A stretch of 7,926 nucleotides of DNA, from contig PMWR01000320.1 in NCBI GenBank assembly GCA_003166055.1, positions 75,777-83,702 of the forward strand. Reading direction: 5' to 3'. The DNA comes from Acidobacteriaceae bacterium (GTDB lineage: Bacteria > Acidobacteriota > Terriglobia > Terriglobales > Acidobacteriaceae). Made by a program: the position numbers and the translations under genes. A model generated the notes under the pieces. The model was not told the DNA's origin and did no database searches. It saw nothing but the letters and a program-made list of their open reading frames with translations. Positions 1 through 6,319 of this stretch are shown here, piece by piece. Every line of letters begins with the position of its first letter. Position 1 is the stretch's first letter.

Positions 1-1158
1 TCAAGCACCTCTGGAGCAGGAACCCTCACCGGCAGCACCCTGAAGGCAACCGGGATCGGCACGATCGTTCTCGATTTGAACCAACTGGGCAATGCCAACT
101 ACACGGCAGCGACCCAGGTGCAGGCGTCCATCACTGTCGGCCAGGCCGCGCAAGCCATCACCATCAGCGCGTCCCCAACCAGTCCCACGTATCCAACCAC
201 ATCCGCGATCACCGCAACGGGTGGCGCATCGGGCAATGCGGTCACACTCGCCGTCACGTCCGGCGGTACCATCGCAACCCTTAGCGGCACCACACTGACA
301 CCGACGGGAACCGCCTTCGGCGCCGTTGTTGTGACTGCTAACCAGCTGGGCAATACCGACTATTCCGCAGCTGCGGCAGCGACGGTGACGGTTACCTTCG
401 CTTCCGAAGGCGCGGTCGCAACACCCACCTTCACACCGGCAGGCGGCACGTTCTACGGGACGGCAACAACTGTCGCCATCTCAACCACCACCTCAGGAGC
501 GACAATCTGGTACACCACCGACGGCTCAACGCCGGGAGCAGGCACCGGAACGTCGACCAAGTACACTACCCCAGTCGCGCTGGCGACGGTCGGAGTCACG
601 ACAGTCATCAACGCTATCGCGGTGGAGACTGGCTACACGAACAGTGCCGTCGGCTCCTCCACTTACGTCGTATCCGCGATACCGCCGAACTTCACGCTCG
701 CTCTGACTCCGCCCTTCGTCATCATCGGAAAAGGACAGTCGAGCGGTACCATCACCGTATCGGTAACGCCTCAGAATCCGTTGAATACGCCGGTTACGTT
801 TGCCTGCTCCGGCAGTGCATCCTGCAGCTTCTCTCCGGCAAGCGTTACCACAACTGGCACCCTGACTTCGACAACAACTCTCACGGTATCCGGCGGCTCT
901 GCTGCCGCAGCCGTCCCCAACAACACCGCCCTGTTCCCAGGGGCGACGTTGGCAGTTGCTCTATGCCTCTTTGGGTTCAGGAAGCGCCGCCGCCTGCAGA
1001 TGATCGTTCTGCTTGCAGTCAGCGTCATCGGCCTGAGCCTGTTCACAGGGTGCGGCGGGTCGTCTTCCACTCAGCCCACCACAGCCCTGGTTACCGTAAC
1101 TGCAACATCCGGACCGGTAGTTAAGACTGCGGACTTCACGGTTATCACCGAACAGTAG
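1..1158 (+). CDS. Ig-like repeat surface protein with chitobiase-C-like domain, 3' part
   Basis: The frame is open from base 1 to the TAG at 1156-1158 (385 codons), so the gene starts before the window; the TTG at 76 lies inside a repeat and is not a plausible start. Codon numbers count from base 1. Two Ig-like repeats of about 87 residues share the motif NQLGNxxYxAA (codons 27-37 and 114-124). A domain resembling the chitobiase / beta-hexosaminidase C-terminal (FN3-associated) family follows at about 139-225, with WYTTDGSTP around 170-178. A further beta-sandwich segment (about 230-300) carries the C-S-F-S-P pattern. The tail has a hydrophobic stretch, RKRRR (327-331), a second hydrophobic stretch, TGCGGSSS, and a short Thr/Val-rich end. 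Composition is rich in Thr, Ala, Val, Ser and Gly with few charges, as in exported repeat proteins. The likely role is surface adhesion or a structural part of a large secreted protein, but no enzymatic part is visible. Family resemblance is fairly sure; function is unknown. Confidence 0.85.
   Translation, partial: SSTSGAGTLTGSTLKATGIGTIVLDLNQLGNANYTAATQVQASITVGQAAQAITISASPTSPTYPTTSAITATGGASGNAVTLAVTSGGTIATLSGTTLTPTGTAFGAVVVTANQLGNTDYSAAAAATVTVTFASEGAVATPTFTPAGGTFYGTATTVAISTTTSGATIWYTTDGSTPGAGTGTSTKYTTPVALATVGVTTVINAIAVETGYTNSAVGSSTYVVSAIPPNFTLALTPPFVIIGKGQSSGTITVSVTPQNPLNTPVTFACSGSASCSFSPASVTTTGTLTSTTTLTVSGGSAAAAVPNNTALFPGATLAVALCLFGFRKRRRLQMIVLLAVSVIGLSLFTGCGGSSSTQPTTALVTVTATSGPVVKTADFTVITEQ
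79..372 (+). repeat. Two diverged copies of an Ig-like module core
   Basis: Bases 79-111 and 340-372 match at 26 of 33 positions and both encode N-Q-L-G-N-x-x-Y-x-A-A. The offset is 261 bases, exactly 87 codons, so the repeat unit is one Ig-like domain kept in frame. Most differences are at third positions or are conservative, which suggests an old tandem duplication under selection rather than a recent one. The upstream unit is only partly inside the window. Confidence 0.7.
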
Positions 1159-1186
1159 TCCGGCGAACCAACAACCTGTCTCAACC

Positions 1187-1220
1187 ACCGGGGCCTCTCC
1201 ACACATGGAGAGGCCCCGGT
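1187..1220 (+). terminator. Strong hairpin after the Ig-like gene
   Basis: A perfect 14-bp inverted repeat (ACCGGGGCCTCTCC at 1187-1200, complement at 1207-1220) flanks a 6-base loop (ACACAT). It begins 28 bases after the stop codon. The following GCTTTGT holds only a short T run, so intrinsic termination may be weaker than the stem suggests. The next gene converges from the right, so the hairpin could serve both strands, but no T tract is visible on the minus side either. Confidence 0.75.
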
Positions 1221-1453
1221 GCTTTGTGGCGGAAGACGCGACGAAAGCACCTCTGAAAAAGCCTGCGGCGAGCGTTCTCTCCCGGCAGTTGAAAAACTTT
1301 CCTAAGTTACAGGATTTGGGAGCAGCCTAGACTGGAATAATTGGAATCTCACCGCGATCGATGAGAGAAAAGCGACCGTGGGCATCAGGAACTCCGGCGC
1401 AACTCCCGCGCCTTGACACGGTGACTTCCGACTTATAACGGCAAGCTAATGAG
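1221..1453. other. Intergenic stretch without a recognised gene
   Basis: This lies between the hairpin and the end of the convergent nucleotidyltransferase gene. The middle (about 1285-1350) is more AT-rich than its surroundings. It holds a TTGAAA (1289-1294), a 5-bp dyad AACTT/AAGTT (1295-1308) and CCTAGACTGG (1326-1335), which could be promoter-like, but I cannot pair convincing -35 and -10 boxes and no plus-strand gene follows directly. A 25-codon frame from the ATG at 1361 has no family resemblance. I see no RNA gene. Confidence 0.5.
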
Positions 1454-2083
1454 TTACTGAAGCAGAGCCAGGTCCTCGGGCTTGTCAATATCTGCTTCAC
1501 CGCCTGGGAACGGCAGCGCGATCAACGGGCAAGGCGGATGTAGCAGCAATGCACGCGCACCCTTGTCGCCCGCAAGCGCAAGCAGCTCGGGGAACGCGGT
1601 GCGAGGAAACACCGCCGGCACACCATGAGTGCCTGCATACGCGGATGCCACGATTGCGGATTCATCCTGCGCGGTGAAGTTCTCGATCAACGTCCGCAGA
1701 TGCTCCGCAGTTAGCCGAGGCTGGTCGCAGCTCAGAATCAGCGCTCCCAACACGCCTGCGTCCAACGCACACAGTCCGGCATGGATTGAGCTGGCGATTC
1801 CCTGCTCCCAGCTCTCATTGATCACCACCGTCGCGCCGTCCGGCTCGACGGACGCGCGGATCATCTCGGCATGCGCGCCAAGCACCGCAAGCACCGGAGC
1901 GGCGCCAGCCTCTCTGGCCAGCCGGATTGCGCGGCCAAGCAAGGTTTCGCCGCCATGCACGAGCAACTGCTTGGGCTGGCCCAGACGGCGGCTGGCTCCC
2001 GCGGCGAGTATTATGGCGGCGACTGGCATCCGCACCAGTGTATCGGGAATCGCATCGGGCAATTGGAAATTTGGCCTCTCCAT
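1454..2083 (-). CDS. MocA-like molybdenum cofactor cytidylyltransferase
   Basis: A NTP-transferase of the MobA/MocA superfamily (209 codons). The nucleotide-binding loop is at residues 27-41 (AAGASRRLGQPKQLL), with the PKQLL form typical of MocA. NESWEQGIASSI follows (89-100), then CDQPR (119-123), whose Asp binds metal, then HGVPAVF (153-159), GDKGAR (172-177) and ADIDKPEDL (197-205). Family members transfer CMP from CTP to molybdopterin, giving the cytosine dinucleotide cofactor used by xanthine dehydrogenase family enzymes. Context supports this: an XdhC gene and an xdh fragment lie just upstream on the other strand. The start is uncertain. ATG at 2083 has GGAG only one base away, while ATG at 2029 (MPVAAIILAAG) gives a 191-residue protein of more usual N-terminal length but has no clear ribosome binding site. 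The stop is TAA at 1456-1454. CTP rather than GTP specificity is inferred. Confidence 0.88.
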   Translation of the reverse strand: MERPNFQLPDAIPDTLVRMPVAAIILAAGASRRLGQPKQLLVHGGETLLGRAIRLAREAGAAPVLAVLGAHAEMIRASVEPDGATVVINESWEQGIASSIHAGLCALDAGVLGALILSCDQPRLTAEHLRTLIENFTAQDESAIVASAYAGTHGVPAVFPRTAFPELLALAGDKGARALLLHPPCPLIALPFPGGEADIDKPEDLALLQ

Positions 2084-2128
2084 TCTCCGATCTGATCGGC
2101 TAGGATATTCAGAAGGACGCGGTTCCCC

Positions 2129-2134
2129 AGGAGG
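2129..2134 (+). promoter_or_regulatory. Near-ideal ribosome binding site before the xdh fragment
   Basis: AGGAGG lies six bases upstream of a GTG at 2141, the optimal arrangement for bacterial initiation. It decides the proposed start of the 59-codon frame. It is much stronger than the AGAAG before the following XdhC gene. Confidence 0.65.
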
Positions 2135-2140
2135 TCCCCA

Positions 2141-2320
2141 GTGGCAGATAACCCTGATCCGGCCATGGGCGATTATGGCGCGCGCGGCGTCGGTGAAATT
2201 GGCTTGGCGGGAGTGGCCCCAGCCATCACTGCCGCCGTGTACTATGCAACTGGCGTCCGCGTACGCAAACTCCCGGTGCGAATCGAAGACCTGCTCAAGT
2301 CGACCATCCTGGAAGCCTGA
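2141..2320 (+). pseudogene. C-terminal remnant of xanthine dehydrogenase family molybdopterin-binding subunit
   Basis: From GTG 2141 to TGA 2318-2320 the frame encodes 59 residues. Residues 13-29 read GARGVGEIGLAGVAPAI and are followed by an AVYYATGVRVRKLP-type segment. This is the signature end of the large, molybdopterin-binding subunit of xanthine dehydrogenase / aldehyde oxidoreductase enzymes, where full-length proteins have roughly 700 or more residues. The Glu of GVGE (residue 19 here) corresponds to the family's active-site glutamate. The preceding NPDPAMGDYG also fits the family; residues encoded upstream of 2141 (Arg-rich, back to a TGA at 2093) do not. The rest of the enzyme is absent: the DNA upstream is the divergent nucleotidyltransferase gene. 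The TGA is 12 bases before the XdhC start, as in an intact xdh operon. It is either a deletion remnant or a short frame retained as a translated leader. It cannot be a working oxidoreductase alone. Confidence 0.78.
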
Positions 2321-2332
2321 GACAATAGAAGA

Positions 2333-3484
2333 ATGACCGATATCGAGCGCATCCTGCCCCTCTGGCGCGAGTTGGAGGCTGCCTCAGTGGACTACGTGCT
2401 TGCCACCGTCGTTGCGGTGGAGGGCTCCAGCTATCGCAAGCCCGGCGCATGCATGTTGCTTGCCCCAGATGGCCGCCGCGCCGGAACAGTGAGTGGCGGA
2501 TGCCTTGAAGCCGAGGTGGCCCGCCGCGCCTGGTGGCTCACCGAGAATGGCCCTATTGTTCAGCGCTACTCCTCAGTGGAAGAAGATGGCGATCTGCCCT
2601 ATGGCTCAGGCTGCGGCGGCGTGGTTCATCTGCTCCTTGAGCGCCGTCCAACCGCCGCCCCGCTGCTGACCGCGCTGGAGCAAGCATTTGAACTGCGCAT
2701 TCCACTCGCAGTAGCCACCATTCTCGATGGCCGTCAAATTGGTCGACGCGCCTTCGCGGGGCTGACGAATATCGCCGTAGCGAATTCGGAACCGGGCACT
2801 CATTCGAATAACCTTCAAGGTCTGGCCGACACCGCGTTGGAACGCGGGACTTCGATCGAACGCGCGGCCTCCATCGACGGAACAGAGGCCGGCGCATGGG
2901 CTGATTTCCGCCCCGCACGTCCCGGCCTCTGGATCTTCGGAGCCGGTGACGATGCAATTCCGCTGCTTGCCCTCGCAAAAGAAATGGGCTGGTTTGTGAG
3001 TGTATCCGACGGCCGCTCTCAACTCGCGGCTCGGGCGCGATTTCCCATGGCCGATGCGGTGCATGTGCTGCGGATGAAACAGCTGGCCGGCAACCAATCT
3101 TCCGATCCGCCGCCGGCGCTCGCAGGCCTGCAGCCCACCGATGCCGCTCTAGTGCTGACGCACAGCTTCGAGCAGGATGCGCACACCCTTGCCGCGCTGC
3201 TCTCGCTCAAGTTTCCGCTCACTTATATCGGCGTGCTCGGTCCGCAACGCCGCACGCGCGAACTCCTCGCCGAAGCAGGCCGCCTGCTCAACCTGCCCGC
3301 CAACCAGGCTCAAATCGACCGCTGGCTTGAACAGCTCCACGCTCCGATGGGGCTCGATCTCGGCGCCGAATCGCCGGAGACCATTGCGCTCTCCGTGGTT
3401 GCGGAGGTTCAGCAATCGCTCACTGCGGCCACGGCTCTGCCGCTGCGTCAGGTACGCGCCGCCTCGCTGACCACTCCGAGCTGA
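2333..3484 (+). CDS. XdhC/CoxI family molybdenum cofactor insertion protein
   Basis: A 383-residue protein with both XdhC halves. The N-terminal XdhC/CoxI domain has GSSYRKPGA (31-39), GTVSGGCLE (51-59) and YGSGCGG (90-96). The C-terminal Rossmann-like domain has IFGAGDDAIPL ending at 211, VLTHSFEQD (274-282), YIGVLGPQRR (298-307) and HAPMGLDLGAESPETIA (336-352). XdhC proteins bind the molybdenum cofactor, assist its sulfuration and deliver it to xanthine dehydrogenase family apoenzymes in the cytoplasm; the Cys in GGCLE is the residue usually linked to cofactor binding. The glycine loop reads GAGDD rather than the GAGH of the Rhodobacter-type protein, a variant I believe is common in this family. 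The ATG lies 12 bases after the xdh fragment's stop with only a weak AGAAG before it, so coupled translation from the fragment is plausible. Its client enzyme is not encoded intact in this window. Confidence 0.92.
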   Translation: MTDIERILPLWRELEAASVDYVLATVVAVEGSSYRKPGACMLLAPDGRRAGTVSGGCLEAEVARRAWWLTENGPIVQRYSSVEEDGDLPYGSGCGGVVHLLLERRPTAAPLLTALEQAFELRIPLAVATILDGRQIGRRAFAGLTNIAVANSEPGTHSNNLQGLADTALERGTSIERAASIDGTEAGAWADFRPARPGLWIFGAGDDAIPLLALAKEMGWFVSVSDGRSQLAARARFPMADAVHVLRMKQLAGNQSSDPPPALAGLQPTDAALVLTHSFEQDAHTLAALLSLKFPLTYIGVLGPQRRTRELLAEAGRLLNLPANQAQIDRWLEQLHAPMGLDLGAESPETIALSVVAEVQQSLTAATALPLRQVRAASLTTPS

Positions 3485-3521
3485 GCGGTCCTATTTTGAT
3501 TAAACGGGGCTTTCGGCGACC

Positions 3522-4067
3522 TTACAGGAAGGTTTCCGCATCCCGCAGCAGGGCGCCGCTGCGATCCTTGTCCGAAATGATTGCGTCCTCCGCTGCAATC
3601 GGCCACGGAATTGCCAGTTCCGGATCATTCCACGCGATGGTGCGTTCCCCGGCGGCCGAATAAAAGTCCGTCACCTTGTAGGAGAAGCCGACACCATCGG
3701 TGAGTGCAAGAAACGCATGACCGAATCCTGGGGGGATCCACAACATCCGGCCGTTCTCTCCGCTTAGTTCAACGGCCAAATGTTGGGCGAATGTTGGCGA
3801 GCTCCGGCGCAGATCCACGGCTACATCGAGCACCGCGCCATGAGTCACTCTCACCAGCTTTCCCTGGGTCTGAATGACCTGATAGTGAATACCGCGAAGC
3901 ACATTCTTCCTTGAGAGAGAGAAGTTATCCTGCGGCCAGGCCACCGGTAAACCAGCCTCCTCCATCCAGCGCTGGTTATAGGTCTCGCAGAATGCGCCCC
4001 TATCATCCCGGTAGATCGCAGGAGTAATCAGCATAACTTCGGGAAGGGATGTATCTTGAATTCTCAT
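3522..4067 (-). CDS. rfbC: dTDP-4-dehydrorhamnose 3,5-epimerase (RmlC)
   Basis: 181 residues, the normal length for RmlC. It converts dTDP-4-keto-6-deoxy-D-glucose to dTDP-4-keto-L-rhamnose, the third step of dTDP-L-rhamnose synthesis, in the cytoplasm. A cupin fold is shown by [11 protein letters not shown] (21-31), the signature [17 protein letters not shown] (47-63) with catalytic His61, GKLVRV (69-74), DVAVDLR (81-87), [13 protein letters not shown] (110-122) with its His, and FSYKVTDFY (128-136) with Tyr130 as the catalytic tyrosine. The ATG at 4067 overlaps the rfbA stop as ATGA, indicating translational coupling. The frame is open further upstream to 4355, but that stretch lies inside rfbA and is not family-like. 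It is the last gene of the rfbBAC operon and converges on the XdhC gene, with 37 bases between the stops and no clear terminator hairpin there. Confidence 0.96.
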   Translation of the reverse strand: MRIQDTSLPEVMLITPAIYRDDRGAFCETYNQRWMEEAGLPVAWPQDNFSLSRKNVLRGIHYQVIQTQGKLVRVTHGAVLDVAVDLRRSSPTFAQHLAVELSGENGRMLWIPPGFGHAFLALTDGVGFSYKVTDFYSAAGERTIAWNDPELAIPWPIAAEDAIISDKDRSGALLRDAETFL

Positions 4068-4960
4068 GGTCCCACGACCCTCGCGGCAAAGTACGGCTCG
4101 TTCAAAAGCGCCAACAGGTACTTTCCGTACCCGCTCTTGCGGATCGGCTGCGCCAGAGCCTCCAGTTGCTCGCCGGTTATGAATCCCAGACGATAGGCAA
4201 TCTCCTCGGGGCAGGCTATATTCAGTCCCTGGCGGCGTTCGATGGTATGAACGAAGAGCCCAGCTTCCAGGAGCGATTCGTGCGTCCCCGTGTCCAGCCA
4301 GGCCATGCCGCGGCTCATAATCTCCACGTTCAGGTTTCCTGCTTCCAGATAACACCGATTGAGGTCGGTAATCTCCAACTCTCCGCGCGCAGAAGCCTTG
4401 AGAGAAGAAGCGATACTTACTACATTGTTATCGTAGAAATACAGGCCAGTTACCGCGTAGCGTGACTTGGGAACCTTTGGCTTTTCTTCAATGCTGATCG
4501 CGTGTCCTGCCGAATCGAATTCCACAACGCCGTAGCGCTGCGGATATTCAACCGGATAAGCAAAGACTGTCGCGCCCTGCTTGAGTTCCGCTACCGACTG
4601 CAGTTGGCGCGAGAATCCCTGACCGTAAAAAATGTTATCGCCCAGGATCAAAGCGCTGGAGTCGTTGCCGATGAAGTCGCGGCCAATCAAAAACGCCTGC
4701 GCCAGCCCGTCCGGGCTCGGCTGGACGGCATATTGGAAATTCATTCCCCACTGCCGGCCATCTCCCAGCAACTCCGCAAAACGAGCCGTATCCTGCGGCG
4801 TTGAGATGACAAGAATGTCGCGCAACCCCGCCAGCATCAGCGTGCTGAGCGGATAGTAGATCATCGGTTTGTTATAGACCGGCAGCAGTTGCTTTGAGAC
4901 GACGTGAGTTACAGGATAGAGACGCGTACCCGACCCACCCGCGAGAATAATTCCTTTCAT
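4064..4960 (-). CDS. rfbA: Glucose-1-phosphate thymidylyltransferase (RmlA)
   Basis: 298 residues, a typical RmlA length. It makes dTDP-glucose and pyrophosphate from glucose-1-phosphate and dTTP, the entry step to dTDP-L-rhamnose and related sugars. The start [16 protein letters not shown] (1-16) is the nucleotide-binding loop. It is followed by [20 protein letters not shown] (22-41), LGDNIFYG (106-113) whose Asp108 binds metal, SIEEKPK (156-162), VTGLYFYDN (170-178) and a [13 protein letters not shown] segment. The ATG at 4960 overlaps the rfbB stop as ATGA, and the rfbA stop overlaps the rfbC start in the same way, so the three genes are almost certainly one transcript. GGAG lies about 11 bases upstream and GCGGG closer. 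All catalytic motifs are intact. Confidence 0.97.
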   Translation of the reverse strand: MKGIILAGGSGTRLYPVTHVVSKQLLPVYNKPMIYYPLSTLMLAGLRDILVISTPQDTARFAELLGDGRQWGMNFQYAVQPSPDGLAQAFLIGRDFIGNDSSALILGDNIFYGQGFSRQLQSVAELKQGATVFAYPVEYPQRYGVVEFDSAGHAISIEEKPKVPKSRYAVTGLYFYDNNVVSIASSLKASARGELEITDLNRCYLEAGNLNVEIMSRGMAWLDTGTHESLLEAGLFVHTIERRQGLNIACPEEIAYRLGFITGEQLEALAQPIRKSGYGKYLLALLNEPYFAARVVGP

Positions 4961-6054
4961 AGTGCGACCCGCTCCGTATAGTTCTTCTTGATCCAGTCGA
5001 GATACACGCCGGTCCGCACATTCTCAACCCATTCGCCATGGTCGAGATACCAACGGACAGTCTTGCGCAGCCCGCTCTCAAACTCCTCCGCGGGCCGCCA
5101 CCCCAGTTCCCGGGCAATTTTTGAGGCATCGATCGCATAGCGCCGATCGTGGCCGGGCCTGTCCTTGACGAACGTGATGAGATCCCTGTGCGAACGGCCG
5201 CCGGTATCGGGGCGCATCTCATCCACAAGATCGCAAATCGTATTCACCACGTCGATGTTTGTCCGTTCGCTGTTGCCGCCGATGTTATATGTCTCTCCAA
5301 CCCGGCCACTCTCGAGCACAGCGCGTATTGCGGAGCAATGATCTTCGACAAACAGCCAGTCCCGCACATTTTCCCCATCGCCGTAAACCGGAAGTTCCCT
5401 GCCCTGAAGAGCATTCAGAATCATCAGCGGAATGAGCTTCTCAGGAAACTGAAACGGCCCATAGTTGTTGGAGCAGTTCGTGGTAAGCACCGGCAGCCCG
5501 AAGGTGTGGTGATAGGCCCGCGCCAGATGATCGGAAGAGGCCTTTGAAGCCGCATACGGACTATTGGGAGCATACGCGGTCGTCTCTGAGAAGGCGGGAT
5601 CGTCCGGCCTCAGAGAGCCGTAGACCTCATCCGTCGATACGTGCAGGAATCGGAACGCGGCCTGATCGGTTTCGCTCAGCCCCGACCAGTAGATCTTCGC
5701 CTGCTCCAGCAGAACAAACGTTCCCTGAACATTCGTCCGGATGAACGCGCCGGGAGAAGCAATGGAACGGTCCACATGGCTTTCCGCCGCAAAATGAACG
5801 ATGGCGCGCGGCCGATATTCGCGCAGCAGGCTGCCCACAAACTCCGCGTCGCAAATGTCGCCATGCGCCAGCAGGTAGCGTGCATCCCCTTCCAGCGCAG
5901 CAAGGTTCGCTGGATTGCCCGCATAGGTCAGCAGGTCCAGATTCACGACGCGCGTACCCTTGGTTTCGACCCAGCTCAAAATGAAGTTTGAGCCGATAAA
6001 CCCCGCCCCACCCGTGACTAGAATCGCGTCAAACGTATGCTTATCCTCGAGCAA
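4957..6054 (-). CDS. rfbB: dTDP-glucose 4,6-dehydratase (RmlB), start uncertain
   Basis: An extended short-chain dehydrogenase that converts dTDP-glucose to dTDP-4-keto-6-deoxyglucose with bound NAD+. Counting from the TTG at 6054 (365 residues), the NAD-binding loop [11 protein letters not shown] is at 14-24, the catalytic STDEVYG has Thr141-Asp142-Glu143, and the YxxxK pair is Tyr167 and Lys171 ([11 protein letters not shown]). [25 protein letters not shown] and YNIGG are also present. Three starts are possible. TTG 6054 is the nearest standard codon but has only a weak GGA before it. ACG at 6036 sits seven bases after GAGGA and would give 359 residues, the usual length. ATG at 6321 would add 89 residues unlike the family, has no ribosome binding site and overlaps the gltB start codon. 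I chose 6054 as a compromise. It is the first gene of rfbBAC and overlaps rfbA by four bases. Confidence 0.93.
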   Translation of the reverse strand: MLEDKHTFDAILVTGGAGFIGSNFILSWVETKGTRVVNLDLLTYAGNPANLAALEGDARYLLAHGDICDAEFVGSLLREYRPRAIVHFAAESHVDRSIASPGAFIRTNVQGTFVLLEQAKIYWSGLSETDQAAFRFLHVSTDEVYGSLRPDDPAFSETTAYAPNSPYAASKASSDHLARAYHHTFGLPVLTTNCSNNYGPFQFPEKLIPLMILNALQGRELPVYGDGENVRDWLFVEDHCSAIRAVLESGRVGETYNIGGNSERTNIDVVNTICDLVDEMRPDTGGRSHRDLITFVKDRPGHDRRYAIDASKIARELGWRPAEEFESGLRKTVRWYLDHGEWVENVRTGVYLDWIKKNYTERVAL

Positions 6055-6171
6055 ACAGTATATCCGTCGAAGTCCACGGCCTATACTCTCGAAGATAGTC
6101 AGTGAACCGATTCCCACACCTGGTTGCGAGGAAGTTGAGCGAAGAGCCAATTTTTTCGTTATATTAGAGAG

Positions 6172-6181
6172 TTCAGCTGAA
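6172..6181. promoter_or_regulatory. Palindrome TTCAGCTGAA, possible operator
   Basis: A perfect 10-bp palindrome directly beside the AT-rich core TAATAT (minus strand 6166-6161), where a repressor or activator could meet the rfbB promoter. No regulator is identified. One 10-bp palindrome can arise by chance. Confidence 0.25.
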
Positions 6182-6231
6182 TCCCAGATCGGCAGGGTCT
6201 GAACAACAGGCCACCTCATCATAATATCTGG

Positions 6232-6253
6232 GCGATTCCCAAGCAGGAATCGC
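6232..6253. promoter_or_regulatory. 8-bp inverted repeat, possible operator or hairpin
   Basis: GCGATTCC at 6232-6239 and its exact complement GGAATCGC at 6246-6253 are separated by six bases. The half-site spacing of 14 bases centre to centre could suit a dimeric regulator or form a small hairpin in the gltB 5' leader. No T tract follows. Confidence 0.3.
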
Positions 6254-6310
6254 AATGCGGTTGTGTCCTTCGGGTCATGCAATGCATTCTGCACCACAAA
6301 ATTCATTGAG

Positions 6311-6317
6311 AAGGTCG
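6311..6317 (+). promoter_or_regulatory. gltB ribosome binding site region
   Basis: GAGAAGG at about 6309-6315 lies five bases before the ATG at 6320. Together with family alignment this fixes the gltB start. It is the only convincing binding site among the two start codons that overlap at 6319-6322. Confidence 0.55.
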
Positions 6318-6319
6318 CC

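Larger units (their letters stand above)
6055..6319. promoter_or_regulatory. Divergent control region between rfbB and gltB
   Basis: About 265 bases separate the probable rfbB start from the gltB ATG. The stretch is more AT-rich than both genes, as expected for promoters. It holds three short palindromes, at 6172-6181, 6232-6253 and 6277-6287. An AT-rich core at 6150-6166 contains TAATAT on the minus strand and TATATT on the plus strand; TTGAGC at 6135-6140 could be a -35 box for the latter but at a long 19-base spacing. No promoter can be called with confidence. The minus-strand frame stays open across the whole stretch, but its codon third positions look less GC-rich than those of rfbB itself. 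Confidence 0.55.

Noticed and set aside
1361..1438. 25-codon plus-strand frame starting at ATG 1361
   Set aside because: It has no ribosome binding site of note and no recognisable sequence; expected by chance in an intergenic stretch.
1629..2336. Plus-strand open frame of 235 codons
   Set aside because: It is antisense to the nucleotidyltransferase and out of frame with the xdh fragment; no family resemblance.
2553..3415. Several minus-strand open frames opposite xdhC
   Set aside because: All are antisense shadows; the plus frame has complete XdhC motifs at both ends.
3485..3521. Possible terminator between convergent xdhC and rfbC
   Set aside because: The 37 bases contain short T and A runs but no stem of useful length.
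4068..4355. Upstream extension of the rfbC frame by 96 codons
   Set aside because: It overlaps the 3' end of rfbA, and the ATGA overlap at 4064-4067 with the family-typical length fixes the start at 4067.
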